DNA from: Tetramitus jugosus | Lineage: Eukaryota; Heterolobosea; Eutetramitea; Acrasida; Vahlkampfiidae | Assembly: GCA_937625935.1 (NCBI GenBank) | Contig: OW569389.1 | Coordinates: 186,001-250,000 of the forward strand | Direction of reading: 5' to 3' | Length of the DNA stretch: 64,000 nucleotides | Part shown: positions 24,603 through 35,700 of the stretch, piece by piece | Numbering within the stretch: the stretch's first letter is position 1 | Layout: every line of letters begins with the position of its first letter | Translations under genes and position numbers: made by a program | The notes under the pieces: generated by a model | The model's database searches: none | The model's input: only the letters and a program-made list of their open reading frames with translations | What the model was told of the DNA's origin: nothing

Positions 24603-27225
24603 TTACTTCATTGCAGCTCTCATTCTCATTGCCATTTTTTGATAGTACAGCGCTTTGGATAAGTAATCCTCTTTTCTGTAGTCCACACCCTTAGAAAGAA
24701 TTTTCCTGGATCGTGTCACTTGTACATCGTCACGCGCCAAGTGTTGCCCATGTAGTTTACTCATTGTTAGGTATGTATTTCCTAGGTTTGTGAGAGCTTG
24801 ACTCTGAACTTGTATTTGATTATACTTTCGTCCAAGGTCCAGGTACTTTTCAAAGTATTCGATTGCTTTTTCGAATTCACTTCTCTTGAAGTAGATGTTT
24901 GCAATTTTGAATGCAATTCCTAGTTGATGTACTCCGATGTTATCTAATCTTCTTGTTACTATTCTGTCCAGAGGACTTGATCCCACATTCTCCTCGGCAA
25001 TCATATCCAAACTCTCATTTAAGGCAGTGCAAAGCACTTCCAAAGCCTTGTCATACATAAAGTTAGCCTCGTAAGAAGAACCAATGATTGCATAAACTTC
25101 CAACAAGTCTTCGTTGTCTTGTTGTGTTCTATTCTTCATCATGAATATCAATCTTCCCTTGGTCTCCCATGTCTCAATTGCTTGTTCGACCATATTGATC
25201 GATTCATAGAGTGTTGCAAGGTTAGTCAACGCTATTAAATGAGAATCCATGTAGCAATTATCCAATGTAAACTTCACAGTTCGTTTGTACAAAACAATAG
25301 CCTGGGGATCTCTGCCCGTCAAGTGATAAATACTTGCCAACAGAGAATAGAGTTCCGCATATACTATCCTCGGTTTTGTTTGTTGTTCCTTCGGATTACC
25401 TGTTCGATGTGAGTCCAAGTACCTCAAAGTCTCTTTGGCAACCTGCTCGGCCTCTGAATAATTCTCTTGCAAAATGAGCTGTCTAACCTTCTCAACTTCC
25501 GAAAACAACAATGTATGTAACTGTTGTTCGGCTGGAGTGACCTCCTTGTGAATGATATCAAATACTTTGAGAGAGGTTGACTGTAGTGATCTATCGTCCA
25601 TTAAGTCGATTGGTATTGTCATCTTCTCTGTAGATAATAAATTTCTGGGAGTTTGAATTGCGTCAGGAGGTTCAATCCGTTTGTTTGTAATTGTGTCTCT
25701 CTGGAGCAATTTCTCTCTCATTTCCTTGACATCAGGTCGAGAATTTGATCGATAAAGCGGAGCAGAACGTGATAAACCTCTAAGAGATTCCATTAATTCT
25801 TCTTGCTCACGATAAATATGTTGAATAATTGGATCGTCATTTAGAAACCTATCATCTAAAGGATAAATCTCGGATGGTTGCTGTTCACATTCCGTCATTG
25901 GATAGTGCAATTCCTCATTCTCATTATGAAATGCAGAATCATGAACTGTTGCTTCACTGTATCTGCCCCGAAGTGTCGTTGATGAGGCACTCTTCTTGAG
26001 CTTGCGAGTATTGGGAGCAGTCTCTTTTCTCTTTAGTATGTCAGAAGTGGCTCGAGGAATAGTGCTCTTTGATCGCACCCAATATGCCGATGCAGGCCTA
26101 CTAAGTGCTATTGTTCGGGCAGAAGCAGTCCTAGGACGACTCGTTGGTTTACGAGATGTAATTTCCGGTTGAGCTAGTGCATTGGCGTGCTTCCAAAACT
26201 GTTTTCTTTTGTCAAGATAGCTGAGGGTGGATGACACTAGGTCATAAATCTTGCTATCTTTGGATGAACCATCTATATCCCGCTGAAAGGTTTTGTCTTT
26301 CAACAAATTTTGAAGATACTTCTCGTCCTCGGTGAACTCACCTAACAACTTCCTCCGACTCAACTTCTTTTTATCAATACTATCGATCGTTTGTGGTTCA
26401 CCCATTTTGCCTGGATAATCTTCAGTCATATGAGGTGGCAGAGGAGATTTCATATCCTTCTCTGGTAATTTCAACATTTCTGCCATCTTCTGATCCACTG
26501 GTTTCGGAAACGATTGTTCGTATGATTTTAAAGCAAAGGTCGCTTCAGCTCTCGAAGGGATGTGGGCCATGCTGCTGCTTCTCGAAGGGACAAACTCCGA
26601 TGCATTACTAGTTGCTCCTGGACGAATTCCATAAGTCTCCATCAGATTTACACGTTGTCTTACGACATTCCCTAGTGCTCCATTATTGCATACCAGTTCT
26701 GCATCGAGTGCGTCTTGCTCAATGGATTCATTGATTGCAATTTTTGCTTTCCGTATTCCCCTCCTAAAATCCTGAATATCCTTTCGAAGTAAGAAACCCT
26801 TGTAATAGTAAACTAGTGCAAATTCAAATTTTCCACATGCATAGAGCGCCTCTGCTTTCTGAAGAAATCCCTTGTAGTACTTTGTGTCCAATGATAGCGC
26901 CCTGTCAGCATCATCAATCGCCTCATCAAATCTACCTAGATTCATGTAGCACTTTGATCGACTCACCAATGCGTTCTTATTCTGTGGATTTAATTCTAGA
27001 GCCTACAATCCAATAGAAAAAACTTGAGTATTCTCTTGGTCCCTTTCACACACATTTTGACTTTCTACTTACTCTTGTGTAGGCATTCTCCGCCTTCTCC
27101 CAGTTATGAAGTTTCATATTGATGTCTCCCTCTGCCACTGCACTCGATATCTTGGAGAACTTTGGGATATCTTCCTTTAACTCCTTTGCAGATCCAGTAT
27201 AACTCCTATACGTATCATCATTCAT
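24603..27225 (-). CDS. ODAD4: Outer dynein arm docking complex subunit 4 (ODAD4/TTC25), two exons
   Basis: Exons 27225-27073 and 27002-24603 join across a 70 bp intron (GTAAGT...TGTAG) to give 850 residues. An in-frame ATG at 27339 would add 38 residues, but human TTC25 has only about 30 residues before the first TPR, and a consensus E2F-like site lies at 27320-27327. Family blocks match TTC25 closely: SRSKCYMNLGRFDEAIDDAD, KGFLQKAEALYACGKFEFAL, FRRGIRKAKIAINES and LLGEFTEDEKYLQNLLKD. C-terminal TPRs follow (for example FKIANIYFKRSEFEKAIEYF). ODAD4 anchors outer dynein arms on axonemal doublets, so it fits an organism that makes motile flagella. A long Ser/Arg-rich region (about residues 290-480) makes it larger than the human protein. 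Confidence 0.85.
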
Positions 27226-27319
27226 ATTACTATTTTCAATCGTGTTTTCATTAACAAGCTGAACTGCGAGAACCAATAATCGCTGTTGTTCAAAGAGTTC
27301 TTTAACGACAATCTTTTCT

Positions 27320-27327
27320 TTTCCCGC
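27320..27327 (+). promoter_or_regulatory. E2F-like consensus site in the ODAD4/tail-anchored gene promoter
   Basis: TTTCCCGC is an exact match to TTTSSCGC. It lies between the preferred ATGs of the two divergent genes (27225 and 27450) and would fall in coding sequence if ODAD4 started at 27339. Function is inferred only. Confidence 0.35.
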
Positions 27328-27449
27328 CACACATATCATCCAATCAATCGTTTAGAACCTTCGTGAATGAGAAATCCGTAACAGCGGCGTTAATTCATAA
27401 TTCTCCTCTCCGCCCAAAACAAAACAATTCAAAATTCAACAACAACATC

Positions 27450-28700
27450 ATGCAAAGAGAGAAAAAGATGAAGAATCAACCCAACAACAACAATAACAAA
27501 ATCAATTATAGCAAACTCATATCCAATGCTCAATCATTACTTGTGAAAAAACAATTTGAAAACACAATTCTTCAATGCATTTCCATTCTCTCCTCCCATC
27601 ATCACATCAATAATGATCACAATACGAATGATGATCATCATGTGAATGAAAAACAAAATTTTTCAGAATGGACACTGTCTCAATTGTCTCAACTCTCACT
27701 AGCACGACGTCAATTCAATCAAAATTCTTCTCCTACTACTACTACTACTACTACGACTACTTCTACTTCTACTACTACTACTCATCAGAACATCATGAAT
27801 AATAAGAATCAAATGATTGAAAATCATTGTTTATCAATGATTAGTCAGAGTTTGTTTGAATTGAATCAGAATAGTTCCATTTACTCTATTCGAGTCTTGT
27901 CTTCCTTTTACAATAATAATAAGGATAATAATGATCAGAGTACTAATGATGTGCATGATGAAAAGAAACAAAAGAATGAATATTGGAAGTATTGTTCATT
28001 TGAATTGTTGATTGAATTGTTGCAAATGTACATTTTTAATGAGAGTTTTGAAGAGGCGGATGAATTGTTGGAACATGTCATGCATCTCTCATCCTCAGCA
28101 GAACAATCATCATCATCATCAAATAATAACAACAATAACAATAATAATAATAACAATAATAATAACAATAATAATAATAACAATAATAATAACAATGGTA
28201 ATCAATCAATGATTCTAAGTCAATTGAGTGAATCTCTGTTGCAAAAGAAGCAACAAATGAGATCACAATTGGAAAAACAGGAGAGAGCCATGGAGAGAGA
28301 TGCACAATTGGAGAGAGCCATGCTTCTTCAACAACAACAACAACAACAATATGAATACGAACAACAGCAAGAACAACAATTGGAACAAGAACAATTTCAG
28401 AATGAAACAATGGTCACAAGTAACAATGACAACAATACATCGAGTGCAACTACAACCACATCTGCGAGTAGACGGACGATTGCCAATACAGACAAGAAAT
28501 CAAAGACAACTTCAACCACATTCATGGGTCGATTATTCTCATTTGCGAAACAAACAATTCATGTCATATCCAATGAACGAGAGACTGCTACGCTCTTGTT
28601 GCTCGTGGTTATTGGTGGATTCTTCTTGCTCTACTTTAGAAAGAGTTGGTTTACGCGAGATTTGAGAGAAATGATCAAGATGGCCTCTCAATTCTTTTAA
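27450..28700 (+). CDS. Tail-anchored helical protein, possibly a PEX26/Pex15/APEM9-type peroxisomal anchor
   Basis: 416 residues from the ATG at 27450 (MQREKKMKNQ), or 445 from 27363. The N-terminal half has TPR-like helices: KLISNAQSLLVKKQFENTIL, HCLSMISQSLFELNQNS, and YCSFELLIELLQMYIFNESF followed by EEADELLEHVMHL. Then come 25 consecutive Asn, a Gln/Glu-rich helix and a single C-terminal membrane segment, TATLLLLVVIGGFFLLYF, with basic residues RKSWFTRDLR on the short tail. This is the layout of PEX26, Pex15 and APEM9, which recruit the Pex1/Pex6 ATPase to peroxisomes. Sequence identity in that family is too low for me to confirm by eye. A mitochondrial or ER tail-anchored protein is the alternative. 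The gene is divergent from ODAD4. Confidence 0.5.
   Translation: MQREKKMKNQPNNNNNKINYSKLISNAQSLLVKKQFENTILQCISILSSHHHINNDHNTNDDHHVNEKQNFSEWTLSQLSQLSLARRQFNQNSSPTTTTTTTTTSTSTTTTHQNIMNNKNQMIENHCLSMISQSLFELNQNSSIYSIRVLSSFYNNNKDNNDQSTNDVHDEKKQKNEYWKYCSFELLIELLQMYIFNESFEEADELLEHVMHLSSSAEQSSSSSNNNNNNNNNNNNNNNNNNNNNNNNNGNQSMILSQLSESLLQKKQQMRSQLEKQERAMERDAQLERAMLLQQQQQQQYEYEQQQEQQLEQEQFQNETMVTSNNDNNTSSATTTTSASRRTIANTDKKSKTTSTTFMGRLFSFAKQTIHVISNERETATLLLLVVIGGFFLLYFRKSWFTRDLREMIKMASQFF
28122..28196 (+). repeat. Trinucleotide run encoding 25 consecutive Asn
   Basis: AAT and AAC codons are mixed irregularly through 25 codons inside the tail-anchored protein gene, so the run is pure at the protein level but not at the DNA level. 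It is the longest homopolymer of the window. Confidence 0.9.
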
Positions 28701-28748
28701 CACGCACAATATATTAGCTTATTATTTAAATCAAAAAGTCATGTCATT

Positions 28749-31431
28749 TTAATAGAAGAGAGTGACCAAGTTGGGATTATTGTTCATGATCTCTTCCCTT
28801 GTGACAATATTTCGGTCAAGGTTGCGCGTAATCCGAATATCCAGATGCTTGAGTGTCGGTATCCGTATCGTTGGTCTCTCCATGAACACGCAACAATCGA
28901 GATAGAGTTCTTCCAAGTGTTGATACGAGACAAAATCAGCACCTTCCTGTTCCTCTGCTGCCTCTTCCACAACAATTGTGGTTGTTGTTGCCACATCTTG
29001 CGATGAAACATTACTCGTCTCTTGCTTGTTCGTCATACTTGTCAATGACGCACCACTCTCATCCACACTATTCTTGTTGTTCATACTTGTGTTCACTTGA
29101 TCAATACTACTACTACTACTACTTGTGATAAAAGTCTCTGTTGTCTCTGTTTCTCTCACCTGGTGCGATAATGATGATGATGATGATGATGAATTCCGTT
29201 CTGTTTGTCGACAAATAAACTGCGGATTTCTCAATTGTGAACAACTACTGAGTGACAATAATCTCAAATGATTGGACACTCTGCGTTGTGTAATATTGGA
29301 TTCAATGACTTGATCCGTGACTGCCGTATACGCCAAATCCAGTGTCTCCAAATTGGGACAATGCAACTCTGGTGCCGTCAAATTTCTACTATATCTAAAA
29401 TTGAGATGTTCGAGGCATTGGAGACGAATACATGGTGAAATCAAGTGCCTGCACTCTTTGAGCAATAGTACTCTGAGATGAGACAATCGATGGAGCAGTG
29501 ACTGTAGTCCATCATCCGTAATACCCGTTCCAGTCAAATCCATTTCTATTAAATTTTCACTTTCGAATGATAGTGGTGATAGTGGTGATAGTGGAGAGAG
29601 TGGTGATGGTGGTGAATGCATATTGTTGTTGTTGTTACTGTTGTTGCTTAATGAACTGAAACTTCGAGTAAACGTAATACTGGTCATGAGTTCACAATAT
29701 GATAGATTAATACATCTCATATATCCACTATTATTATTATTATTATGATTGTGATTATTATGATTATTATTATTATGATTGTGATTGTGAGCATCTTCAG
29801 TCATCATCATCATTAATTGATAATTTTTACTATTGCGACTATTCTGATTTTGATAGTAGTAGGATGAATGTGGAGAAGAGGGTGATGTGGAGAGAGCAGA
29901 GGATACAGGTGATGAAGTCGAAGAGGAAGAGTAGGATGCTGCTTGAGTACTACTACCATCAATATGATTGTTGTTGTTGTTGTTATTATTATTATTATTA
30001 TTGATGCTTGCACTTCGACTTCTTCTATTGTTATTGCTATTGTTATTGTTGTTGTGAATGAGACTGTTGCTTCTGCTCGTGTTGGACACACTGTGCTGCA
30101 ATGAGATTTTTGGGTGTTGGAGACCACAGCTCACCAACGTCAAATCTTCAATGACTTTACAATTTTCAAAAATGGTGTTCAACATGTCATCGTTCAACTC
30201 ATAGAACTGTTCCAATCTCAACACTGTAATTTGCTTGAAGCTGAAACAAATGGTATTGTGTTTGAATTAAATTCTTACTAGAATACAAAAAAAATAAATA
30301 CAAAAAAAGTAATTACCTCGTAATAAAGCTCAATGCCTCACTAATGACATCGATATTGATGGGAATGTTTCCAAAAAAGACATTCTTATTGACAGACACC
30401 ATCTTGACATTCTGAAACGACGAAAACACAATTTCTCTCCACCATTGACACACATTGGTCAACGCGGGGAAAATATCCGCAAATGTCAAGAACTGAAACA
30501 CTTTTCTGTGCAGGACATCCGACATTTGATAAATGGGATTTTTTTCATCGCGATTCAGATCAAAAAAGCGCGCCACTTCTGTGTCCTCATGGAACAATCC
30601 ATAATGTTCCGCTACTCCGTCTAGAAAGGCTTGAAGGCCCAGCAATCGTTTACTAATGTTGATTTCTTTCATGTTACCAAACATGATTTTGGGAGGTAGG
30701 GATGGCACACTGATCATGACTCGATTTCCACCACTACCATTACTATTATTATTATTATTACTATTATTATTATTATTAATACCACTCAGATTCAAATTAA
30801 AATCAAAATAATTGTTATTGGTAATGGATGCTCTAGGTGATAATATTGGTTGTTGTATTTGTTGTAATTGTTGTTGTTGTGTACTTGACAGACTCAAATG
30901 ACCACTGCTGTTATTACTACTACTACTACTACTACTGTTATTATTGTTAATAGTTGTGCATAGAGTGGTTAAATGCTTGTGCAAATCATGAAATTCACTG
31001 TATCTCTTGGCAACAATCCAACTTCGTTTCGTTGTCATTTGATTCTTACACACTCGAATAAAATAAACAGTGTATACTTGACCATCTGATGATGTACCAT
31101 TATTACTATTACCACTATTGTTATTATTTGTTGTATTGTTAGGATTGTTATTACTATTGCTTGTATTGTTAGTCGTATTATTATGATTGTCCTTGTCCTT
31201 GTTGTTGTTTCTCTTGAGATTGATCCCTGGTAAGAAATCTTGAATCAATTGATTGGTTGTTTTTTTTGCCTTGGTATCTGTGCTTTCAATCTTGAATTGA
31301 CAATTGAATCCAGAAAAAGAAGATGAGGGAACAAATGATGTGGCATTGTAGTGACTCAATGGTTGATTCACTAGCAATTGTCCGCTCTTGACTCGTTTAT
31401 GTCGACTGTTGACTGATTTTTTATGAAACAT
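28749..31431 (-). CDS. PX domain - F-box - LRR fusion protein, two exons
   Basis: Exons 31431-30317 and 30240-28749 join in phase 2 across a 76 bp intron (GTAATT...TTTCAG) to give 868 residues. Exon 1 holds a PX domain: VYTVYFIRVCKNQ, then WIVAKRYSEFHDLHKHL, and after a long Asn/Ser insert VPSLPPKIMFGN and RLLGLQAFLDGV. The R-Y-S-E-F basic patch and the Pro-rich loop are the phosphoinositide-binding elements. An F-box-like segment follows, LHRKVFQFLTFADIFPALTN then VCQWWREIVF. Exon 2 encodes LRRs, for example LRLEQFYELNDDMLNTIFEN and LEHLNFRYSRNLTAPELHCP. Low-complexity Asn/Ser runs interrupt all parts. The combination suggests an SCF adaptor brought to PI3P-type membranes, which is an inference; neither domain is proven functional. 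Confidence 0.75.
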
Positions 31432-31663
31432 GTAATGTTGTTATGGTTGTTATGGTTGTTATTGTCTTTTGTATGATTGTATGGTTGTATGGTTGTTAGG
31501 TCTCTATTTTTGATGCAGGATGACGTTATTGTTGTTGTTGTGATTGTTGTAGTGACAGTGATTGCTCTGTCTCGTTTTGGTGTTTTTTTTTGCTTTTTTT
31601 TCGCGGGTTTTTCGTTGTCGGTGATAATTGAATTCTCCGTGAGTGAAAAGGTGAAAGGGTTTA

Positions 31664-32278
31664 TTATTGTGTTCTTTGTTTCTTGTTACTGTTCTTGTTA
31701 TTTGACTGCTGTTGTTGTTTCCGTCTTGTTCTCTTGTTGTTGCTATTCTTCTTCGTGTCATCATCATCATCATTTTCATCATTCGTCTTCTGCCTCTTCT
31801 TGTTTTTTCCACTTTCATTCTTTGCGTCTGCTGTTGTTGCTGTGGAATCATTTTCATCATTGTCATGTTTCATGTGATGATATCGAACAGCAGTCTTATT
31901 TTCATCATTTTGTTCATTGTTTTCATCACCATCCTCATCATCATCCACAACAACACCAAACTTTCTTCTCACTGATTTCAACTGATCATTGTCTTGTTCT
32001 TGTTGTTCTTGTTGTTGTTGTTGATCAAAATCAGAAGTCATTGTATAGTATGAATAAATACTTGATTGATCATCAAAAATAATATTTTGATATTGTTGAT
32101 TTGGTTGAGATTGTGCAGTGTTCTTGTTGTTGTTGTTGGTTGAATTTTGAAAGAGAGGATTGACCCAGTGTTCATCATTGCCTGATGATTGAGTAGATGA
32201 TTCATTGGATTGTTGTGGAGTAACTCTCTTTTTCATAAACTGGAGACCACGTGTTGTGGATGATAATCCCTTCTTCAT
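31664..32278 (-). CDS. Low-complexity nuclear protein, possibly MPP6-like exosome cofactor
   Basis: 204 residues. Only the N-terminus resembles a family: MKKGLSSTTRGLQFMKKRV followed by EHWVNPLF. In MPP6/MPHOSPH6 the equivalent is a basic L-x-x-M-K-F-M-Q-R segment and then E-E-H-W. MPP6 tethers the nuclear RNA exosome to Mtr4 and helps 5.8S rRNA maturation. The rest is Gln/Asp/Asn-rich with a strongly basic Lys/Arg/Asn C-terminus that looks like a nuclear signal. Alternative: an unrelated charged protein. The antisense strand also has a 201-codon frame, which I reject because it is poly-His/Val shadow. Confidence 0.45.
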   Translation of the reverse strand: MKKGLSSTTRGLQFMKKRVTPQQSNESSTQSSGNDEHWVNPLFQNSTNNNNKNTAQSQPNQQYQNIIFDDQSSIYSYYTMTSDFDQQQQQEQQEQDNDQLKSVRRKFGVVVDDDEDGDENNEQNDENKTAVRYHHMKHDNDENDSTATTADAKNESGKNKKRQKTNDENDDDDDTKKNSNNKRTRRKQQQQSNNKNSNKKQRTQ

Positions 32279-32786
32279 GTTGTGTTGATTTTAAAGTGTT
32301 GCTTGTTTTTTCGGCCTGAATGGGCGAATGAAAAAATTGTTGCTCTTTATTTTTGTTGAACGACAATTTCTCCTCTCTTGAGTGTATTCAGTGTGCACAC
32401 ATGGTGAGAGAAGACAACCACAGAGAAATTCAAGGGTGAGAGGTTGCAATATTGCAGTGGAGTATCTATAGTGCTCAAGCCAAAGCTAGAATTCCGGACA
32501 CTTCGCTTTGAACTTTGAACTTTGAAAAAAGTATTTAGCGCCAAAAAGCACGCAATCCTTGATCACTTGCTCTTCTTGTTGATCAAACAACACATTTTCT
32601 GTCTGAAACAAAAACGGTTAGTGTTTCAGAATACAACAACAACAAGCAACAACAAGCAACAACACCAACTCGTTTTCTCCATACAACACCAACAAAAACT
32701 CCACCCTCTACCAACAAACAATCCACCACTCACAAAAAGTCATCATTGGAGTTGATTATTGATTGAGATAACAAGCATTCAAGAAA
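32279..32786. promoter_or_regulatory. Divergent promoter region with an E2F-like site
   Basis: 508 bp lie between the divergent ATGs of the MPP6-like gene and TRRAP. At 32534-32545 is TTTAGCGCCAAA, whose minus strand reads TTTGGCGC, an exact match to the E2F consensus TTTSSCGC. CAA-rich leader sequence precedes the TRRAP ATG. No credible gene is seen here. Confidence 0.45.
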
Positions 32787-35700
32787 ATGACCATTTCACC
32801 TGAACAATATGGACAACGTTTAGCTCAATTGCTCGAACAAAAAGGTAAGTCATTATCACTCAAATTCTCTCACCACAACTATTGCACTTTATCATCACTA
32901 CCACTCCACACAACATGTATCACTGACACTTTTTCACCACCATTTATCACTCACTCATTCACAATGAACAAATGAACAAATGAACAACAGATGTCATCAA
33001 GCTATACAAGGTGTTGCTTGCCATCAAGGAAAACATTGAAATTGCATACACGAGTGAATACAGATCACTGTTGATGCACGTTCATGACAAACTGCTATTG
33101 ACATTGAGAGTGATTGAACCAGAGGTGTCATTTGTGGAGACTGCTGATGAACAACAGAGACTTCACATACCAGAGGCACAACGAGTCAGAAACACTGTTC
33201 TTGAAATTTTGTTGAGACTCCCATGCAATGAAGTATGTTGTTATTGTTGTTGTTGTTGTTTCTTCACACTTTTATTCTGACTGATTTGACAATGTATGAC
33301 ATGTGTATGTATGTACATATATTAACCAACCAATAACAAACCAATAACAACAGCACATTAGAGATTATGCATTGAGTACAGTGATTGCAATGATACAAGT
33401 GTTGATCAATGACAATGAAGACAATGCAGTGTTGGCCATGAAGATTATGATTGATTTGCACAAGGCTTCTTCAGTAGATCGTTCTCAATTCGCTCAACAC
33501 ATGCAACCATTCTTTGATTTTGCTATTCAAGTGTATGGTGATGCACCTAGAGTACTAGCCAAGTACTTTAAATTGTCAGCAACTACTACCACCACTACCA
33601 GTGCTACTACTACTACTACTGCCAATCCACCACCCACTTCTTCTTCACTATTGTTGTTGGATGATACACTACTCAATAGTCAAATCATGAGTGGTAGCAC
33701 TGCTGCTGATGAATTTGGTGCAGCAGAATCACTCGCAGATGACACTGAAATGGAAAGCACTACGAGTAGCAATCAAAAGAGTTCTGCAGCTTCTTCCAGT
33801 AGTCAATTACAACAACAAGGCAACAAGAGAAAACGATTGGTTTCCTCTAGTAGAGAATCATGTAAATTATTGGTTGAGATTCCACTGTTGCTATTGTTGT
33901 TGCTCAACTCTGAACTAGCAAAGAAGAATATGAGCAGTCTGGTGACAAAGATTGTAGAGAGTTATTCAGTTCATGTGCAACCACCGAGTTCACCTTCTCA
34001 TCCCTTTAGACAACAATACTTGGATTTTATTCATGCGAGACTCAAGACTCTATCCTTCTTGGTGTATGCCTATCGGACCAATCAAGCATGTTTTGCAGAC
34101 AAGGAAGTGTTGGTCAAGATTGGCATTGACTTGTTGATGCAATTTCCAAACGAGTTGACCTCATTGCGCAAAGATTTGCTCTTTTTGATGAAGCACATGA
34201 TTGATTCCAAGCACTTGGAGCTTCAAAAATTCTTTACGCCCTACATTGAGCAATTGTTGGACGAGCGAGTGCTGTTGGGATTGAATCGATCGAGTTTTGA
34301 GACGTTGAGACCATTGGCGTACAATATGGTGGCCGATTTGATTCATCAAGTCAAAATGGAGCTCACACCAGCACAAATCACAAAGAGTGTCATATTTTTT
34401 ACTCGAGTCATCTATGATCCAACACTGTCACTGAATCACATACAAATCATGTCTGCCAAATTGTTGGTCCATTTGATTGAGAGCATTTATTCGACTCATG
34501 GCGCACGGAAGAATAGCAGTGATTATTCGAGCGACTCAGCGAGAGATATTGTGATTCATTTGCTGTCTTCGTTTGTGACAAAATTGAAGACCTTGTCCAT
34601 TACGATCAATCAGTTGAAAGAGATGGACAATGAGCAGAGCAGCACCAATAGCAGCAGCAGCAATACGAGAGAAGTGTCTACAACAATGAGTAATGAACTG
34701 CAGCAGACACAACAACCACAAACACCATCCATATCGGATAGTGCTTCTTCTTCGGATGAACCAATGAATGCTGGTGAAGGAGTGTCGCATGGTGATAAGG
34801 ATTCATCAGACGACACGTCATCATCATCGACCAATCAAGCTGCTGACGATGCCAAGCATGATGGAAGTCTGGAGTGCGTCGTTTACAGTACCTACAAGCA
34901 CAATACTCCACTGATTGATGATGTGAATCACTGTAGGGCAATGTTCCGAACATTGCTCGTCGGATTGAAGAATGTCATCTATGTGATGAAAACAGGATTG
35001 AGCAGTCCAGGGCTAGACGCAAAAACAAATCCATTCACAGGCGAATTGAAATTATTTATGACACTGTTCAAGCATGGATTGGACTGTTTCCCTGTTTATA
35101 CGATTGGTGCTCCCACGGAGCAGTCACGAGGTGACGAGAAGCAAGGTCTCGACATATTTTCCTCCCTGTTCACCATATTACCTGTACATACGTTCGTAGA
35201 GATTTTTAAGGAACAGCTTCCATACCTCTATGAGAGAAGCATCGATAATCCAATATACTTGGACATACCTTCGCACTTTTTGTCCAATCAAACCATTGCC
35301 GGTCAATTCAATGGTCTTGTACTCGACTTTTTGTTGAGTCGGATGGACAGAATGGCAGGAAGCTCACCAGAGGCAACGACCATGCTCAAACTGTTCAAGA
35401 TTGTCATTGGTTCTGTTGTTTCGTTCCAAGATGAGGAGTTGTGTCTCACGTTCCGACCATACCTCTCTCCTATTGTCAAGAAATGTTTGACATGTGCATC
35501 TCAGAGCAAAGAATCTGTAAATTACTTTTTGACGCTGAGGGCTTTGTTCAGGAGCATCGTGAGTGGCAAGTTTGATACATTAATCAAAGAGTTTGCCATT
35601 CTCGTTCCTGATATATTGGACAAATTGACCGAGTTTTTAAGAGGTTCCTACAAACCAAATGTCAGGGAATTGTTTATTGAGTTGTGTGTTACGATCCCTG

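Noticed and set aside
27226-27339. Longer ODAD4 N-terminus from ATG 27339
   Set aside because: It would be longer than the family N-terminus and would include the E2F-like site; kept only as an alternative.
31477-32082. 201-codon plus-strand ORF of His, Val, Ser runs
   Set aside because: It is the complement of Asn/Asp/Gln/Lys codon runs in the MPP6-like gene and has no folded-protein character.
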